NCBI GenBank assembly: GCA_023957385.1
Contig: JAMLGZ010000002.1
Location: forward strand, 62,001 to 126,000
From: Brumimicrobium sp.
GTDB lineage: Bacteria; Bacteroidota; Bacteroidia; Flavobacteriales_D; Crocinitomicaceae
Length of the DNA: 64,000 bases
Reading direction: 5' to 3'
The notes beneath the pieces are model-generated. The model had not been told where the DNA came from. It saw only the letters and a list, made by a program, of their open reading frames with translations, and searched no databases. The translations under genes and the position numbers were made by a program. Below are positions 61,259-64,000 of this stretch, one piece after another. Every line of letters begins with the position of its first letter. Positions within the stretch are counted from its first letter, which is position 1.

Positions 61259-62230
61259 ATGCCTCAACTTCCTCATTTCCAAAAAGCTATTGAAGATTCT
61301 ATTACGAATTACCCTTTTCCAAGTACCCCTCGTAATTTATATGAACCCTTAAATTATTTTTTATCGCTTGGAGGTAAGCGCATGCGCCCTGCATTAACTC
61401 TTTTGGCTTGTGAATTATTTGGAAAACCTGCAATGGAAGCATTAAATGCAGGAGTAGCTGTTGAATTGTTTCATAATTTCACCTTAATTCATGATGATAT
61501 TATGGATGAGGCACCTTTGAGAAGGGGGAATATGACTGTTCATGAAAAATGGGGTAGAGATGTGGCAATTTTATCTGGAGATGTTTTATATACTGAAGCA
61601 TTTAAGTTACTCTTAAATTATTCTCCCCATATTACCTCTAAATTATTAGCCATTTTAACTAAAGTATCTCAGGAGGTATGTGAAGGCCAACAAATGGATA
61701 TGGATTTTGAAAAACGTACGGATGTTTCCATTGAAGAATATATTGAGATGATTCGCTTAAAGACATCTGTTTTGTTGGGTGCTGCTTTAGAAATGGGAGC
61801 CGTTGTTGCAGGAGTGGAGAATGAAGAAGACATTCGGAATTGTTATGAATTCGGAGTGAATATTGGCATAGCTTTTCAGATTCAGGATGATATATTGGAT
61901 GTTTATGCCAATCCAGATAAGTTTGGAAAGCAAGTGGGAGGAGATATTCTATCAAATAAAAAAACAATACTTCTTTTATCAGCTCTACAATTTGGAAATA
62001 AAGAATATCAAGAAAGATTACAAGTTTGTTTATATCATCTGGAAGGCCATGAAAAGATAGAAGAAGTGAAGAAAGTATTTGATGCTATTGGAGTTAGGGA
62101 ATTAGTGGAGAAACAAAAAACATTATTTTATCACAAAGCTTTGAAGAATATGCAACAAATTCATGTTCCAGAAACCCAAAAAAGTGAATTAATTAATCTA
62201 GCTAATTTTTTAATGATGCGAGAATATTAA
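61259..62230 (+). CDS. Polyprenyl synthase (trans-isoprenyl diphosphate synthase)
   Basis: 323 residues. First Asp-rich motif DDIMDEAPLRRG, LSLGGKRMRPAL upstream, and the second motif QDDILDVY. The residue five before the first Asp-rich motif is Phe, which in many family members limits chain length to C15-C20; product unproven. It makes isoprenyl diphosphates for quinones or carriers. 11 bases after the exporter gene, stop overlapping the RNase D start by one base. Confidence 0.9.
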   Translation: MPQLPHFQKAIEDSITNYPFPSTPRNLYEPLNYFLSLGGKRMRPALTLLACELFGKPAMEALNAGVAVELFHNFTLIHDDIMDEAPLRRGNMTVHEKWGRDVAILSGDVLYTEAFKLLLNYSPHITSKLLAILTKVSQEVCEGQQMDMDFEKRTDVSIEEYIEMIRLKTSVLLGAALEMGAVVAGVENEEDIRNCYEFGVNIGIAFQIQDDILDVYANPDKFGKQVGGDILSNKKTILLLSALQFGNKEYQERLQVCLYHLEGHEKIEEVKKVFDAIGVRELVEKQKTLFYHKALKNMQQIHVPETQKSELINLANFLMMREY

Positions 62231-63399
62231 TGAAGCAAGAGATACGCTATATTACTACTGACACAGAGTTAAAAGATGTTGCTCAAGGGTTCTCACAAAA
62301 AGATATCATCTTTATAGATACCGAATTTGATAAAAATCATTTTAAATATGGATTTCATTTGTGTTTAATTCAAATTTCAGATGGAACAACTTGTTATCTG
62401 ATTGACCCCATTGGGGAATCTATGAATCTGAAATCTATCTATGCGATTTTAGAAAATCCAAAAATTATAAAAGTAGGTTACGCCTTTAGTGAGGATATGC
62501 GTCTATTCTATTACTTAGGAGTTCATCCGACTCATGTTTTTGATTTAGCTATAGGTTTCTCTTTACTAAATAATCCTATTCTCTCATTGGGAAATGCTTT
62601 AGCAACTTATTTAGATATTCATGCAAAACAACAGAAAAGTTCTTCTCAGCAAAAGAGTAATTGGTTTTTGCGCCCTCTCACTCAAGACCAAATGGAATAT
62701 GCTGCGAATGATGTACTCTATCTATCTAAATTATATGAATTTTTAACGCATACCCTATATAAATCCCATAGATTCTCTTGGATGGAAGAAGAAATGGAAG
62801 CATTTGAAAGAGCAAGCTGGGATGATGGAGAAGTTTCCAATTTCTTATTATATAAAGATCAAAAAATATTGACAAAAATTGAGTGGATGCGTTTTGAGAG
62901 ATTGATGGTCCTAAGGGAGAATTTTGGAAAACAGATGGATAAACCAACCTATAAGGTACTCAATAAAGACATTGTATTTGAGTTGGCTCAAAACCCACAC
63001 ATAATTCGTGATTGGCTTATTCTCAAAGGGATACATCCGAAAATCAAGACAGTTGATACTCAGAAGAAAATTGAAGGTATCTTGATGGAGGTAGAAAATG
63101 AAGCACAACAAAAACAGATTAAAGCAGACCAATTATCTATTGACATAATAAGCAGAGAAGAAAAAAACATTCAACGCGAAAAACAGCGACGTATTAAAGA
63201 AATGTCTGAGCGTTTCTTTCTACCTGTGAAAGAGTGGTTGGAAAAAGAGTATGGTGAACACCTTACACATTATTTTCTTTCAAATAAGCGGGTTATTCAA
63301 TATGCAGGCGGAGAAAGAGAGTTATTACATTATCAAAAAGAATTAGTAATGGAGGCAGTTAAAGCCTTGAATATCCAACAGATTCCTTCTTTATTTTAG
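62230..63399 (+). CDS. Ribonuclease D-family 3'-5' exonuclease
   Basis: 389 residues. DEDDy sites: DTEFDK (Asp, Glu), VGYAFSEDMRLF (Asp) and YAANDVLYL (Tyr, Asp). A C-terminal HRDC-like helical part (MRFERLMVLRENFGKQMDKPTYKVLNKDIV) follows. It trims tRNA and other RNA 3' ends. Its ATG shares one base with the preceding stop (TAATG), a sign of coupled translation. Confidence 0.88.
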   Translation: MKQEIRYITTDTELKDVAQGFSQKDIIFIDTEFDKNHFKYGFHLCLIQISDGTTCYLIDPIGESMNLKSIYAILENPKIIKVGYAFSEDMRLFYYLGVHPTHVFDLAIGFSLLNNPILSLGNALATYLDIHAKQQKSSSQQKSNWFLRPLTQDQMEYAANDVLYLSKLYEFLTHTLYKSHRFSWMEEEMEAFERASWDDGEVSNFLLYKDQKILTKIEWMRFERLMVLRENFGKQMDKPTYKVLNKDIVFELAQNPHIIRDWLILKGIHPKIKTVDTQKKIEGILMEVENEAQQKQIKADQLSIDIISREEKNIQREKQRRIKEMSERFFLPVKEWLEKEYGEHLTHYFLSNKRVIQYAGGERELLHYQKELVMEAVKALNIQQIPSLF

Positions 63400-63499
63400 T
63401 ATTTTAAATGTGAGGTACATTTTATTTTTTAAAATATTATGTAAAAAAGACAACTAAAATGGATAATATTGCGTATATTAGTTAAATAACAATTGTATT

Positions 63500-64000
63500 A
63501 TGAAACTTTTTAGTAAAATAATGATTGTAATGGGTGTATTCCTTTTTGCATCATGTATTAAACACGAGATTATTCCGGCACCTGAGAAGAAAGTTGATCT
63601 TCCAGCTAGTTTTTCAGGAATGTTAAATGGTTCTCCATATGAATTAATTAAAGATAAGGATGGATATAGATGTATAGCCACGCAGGCAAAAGAGATTCTT
63701 CCTTCTCCACAACCGTCCAACGTTATTTATTATTCATCTATTGAGTCTGCTCAAAAAATGGACTTAATTAAGATTAGTTTAGGAAAATTAAATTTCAATC
63801 CTGGAACTGATGCTGTCCCTACTTTGAATGAGTTTAAAACTTTCTTTACAAATAATAAAACTCCAGACTTTATGAGAGATGGTCTAGGAGGTGTAGAGAT
63901 TGCTTATCGTGATGCACAAGGGAATGTATGGCTGAGCCGAGAAGATTCTACTCAACCACAGAATTTTGTTTTTTCTTCCCAAAAACAAGAAACAGATGAA
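63500..64000 (+). CDS. Lipoprotein (3' end outside window)
   Basis: ATG at 63500 opens a frame of 167 codons still open at the window end. N terminus MKLFSKIMIVMGVFLFASC is a lipoprotein signal with Cys19. The mature part (HEIIPAPEKKVDLPASFSGMLNGSPYELIKD ...) has no motif I recognise. A 100-base AT-rich region precedes it; a weak TAATATTG lies at about 63463. Confidence 0.7.
   Translation, partial: MKLFSKIMIVMGVFLFASCIKHEIIPAPEKKVDLPASFSGMLNGSPYELIKDKDGYRCIATQAKEILPSPQPSNVIYYSSIESAQKMDLIKISLGKLNFNPGTDAVPTLNEFKTFFTNNKTPDFMRDGLGGVEIAYRDAQGNVWLSREDSTQPQNFVFSSQKQETDE

Overview
The window reads as chromosome of a Bacteroidota bacterium, most likely class Flavobacteriia (perhaps the Crocinitomicaceae/Fluviicola side; the family is a guess). 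The support is an AT-rich sequence, very few Shine-Dalgarno sites, promoters of the TTG-N(17-23)-TAnnTTTG type, two secreted proteins ending in type IX secretion (T9SS) sorting domains, a Bacteroidota-type alternative complex III, and SMUG2-type DNA glycosylase, CWC zinc-ribbon and MbnP families common in this phylum. No rRNA, tRNA or CRISPR array was recognised.

Layout. 1-3.0 kb: end of a FucP-type sugar transporter, convergent with an iron permease (FTR1) fused to a cytochrome c domain. 3.0-4.8 kb: an IS1182-family element. 4.85-8.3 kb: two LTXXQ/Spy-like periplasmic proteins, an SMR efflux protein and a three-gene redox operon (flavin reductase, AhpD-like, SDR). 8.35-19.2 kb: T9SS metalloprotease, lspA, a DksA-like regulator, a SPOR-like protein, small conserved genes, two glycosyltransferases, SMUG2 glycosylase and an amidohydrolase-like protein. 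19.4-31.4 kb: a respiratory operon on the minus strand, actA-actB-actC-actD-actE-actF followed by cytochrome oxidase subunits II and I, ended by a good terminator; it makes a quinol-to-oxygen electron path. 31.7-32.9 kb: two overlapping outer-membrane-type genes. 33.1-36.5 kb: a nitric-oxide/Fe-S repair operon (RIC/ScdA, DUF2249, a 12-TM heme-copper/NnrS-like protein, a MIP18-type factor). 36.6-39.3 kb: a frameshifted gene and an IS91-type transposase with a tyrosine recombinase. 39.3-46.5 kb: membrane glycosyltransferase-like protein, S41 peptidase, methyltransferase, and nadA-nadB behind a structured leader. 46.8-49.7 kb: an MbnP/MbnH-type module (one MbnP, two diheme peroxidase-like lipoproteins). 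49.8-51.3 kb: an IS4-family element with 9-bp target duplications. 51.3-54.85 kb: accessory island with a Bro-N protein, small secreted orphans and four copies of a nested-palindrome repeat. 54.85-64 kb: T9SS-sorted protein, acs, an RND/MMPL exporter, polyprenyl synthase, RNase D and the start of a lipoprotein gene.

Most notable: the modular palindromic repeat family at 51.3-54.84 kb; the MbnP-MbnH module whose middle gene lacks an ATG, GTG or TTG start; a structured nadAB leader; a second dispersed hairpin repeat at 31.6 and 46.7 kb; and TTTAG...CTAAA palindromes at three promoters including that of the iron permease. All functional calls come from reading motifs; no database search was run.
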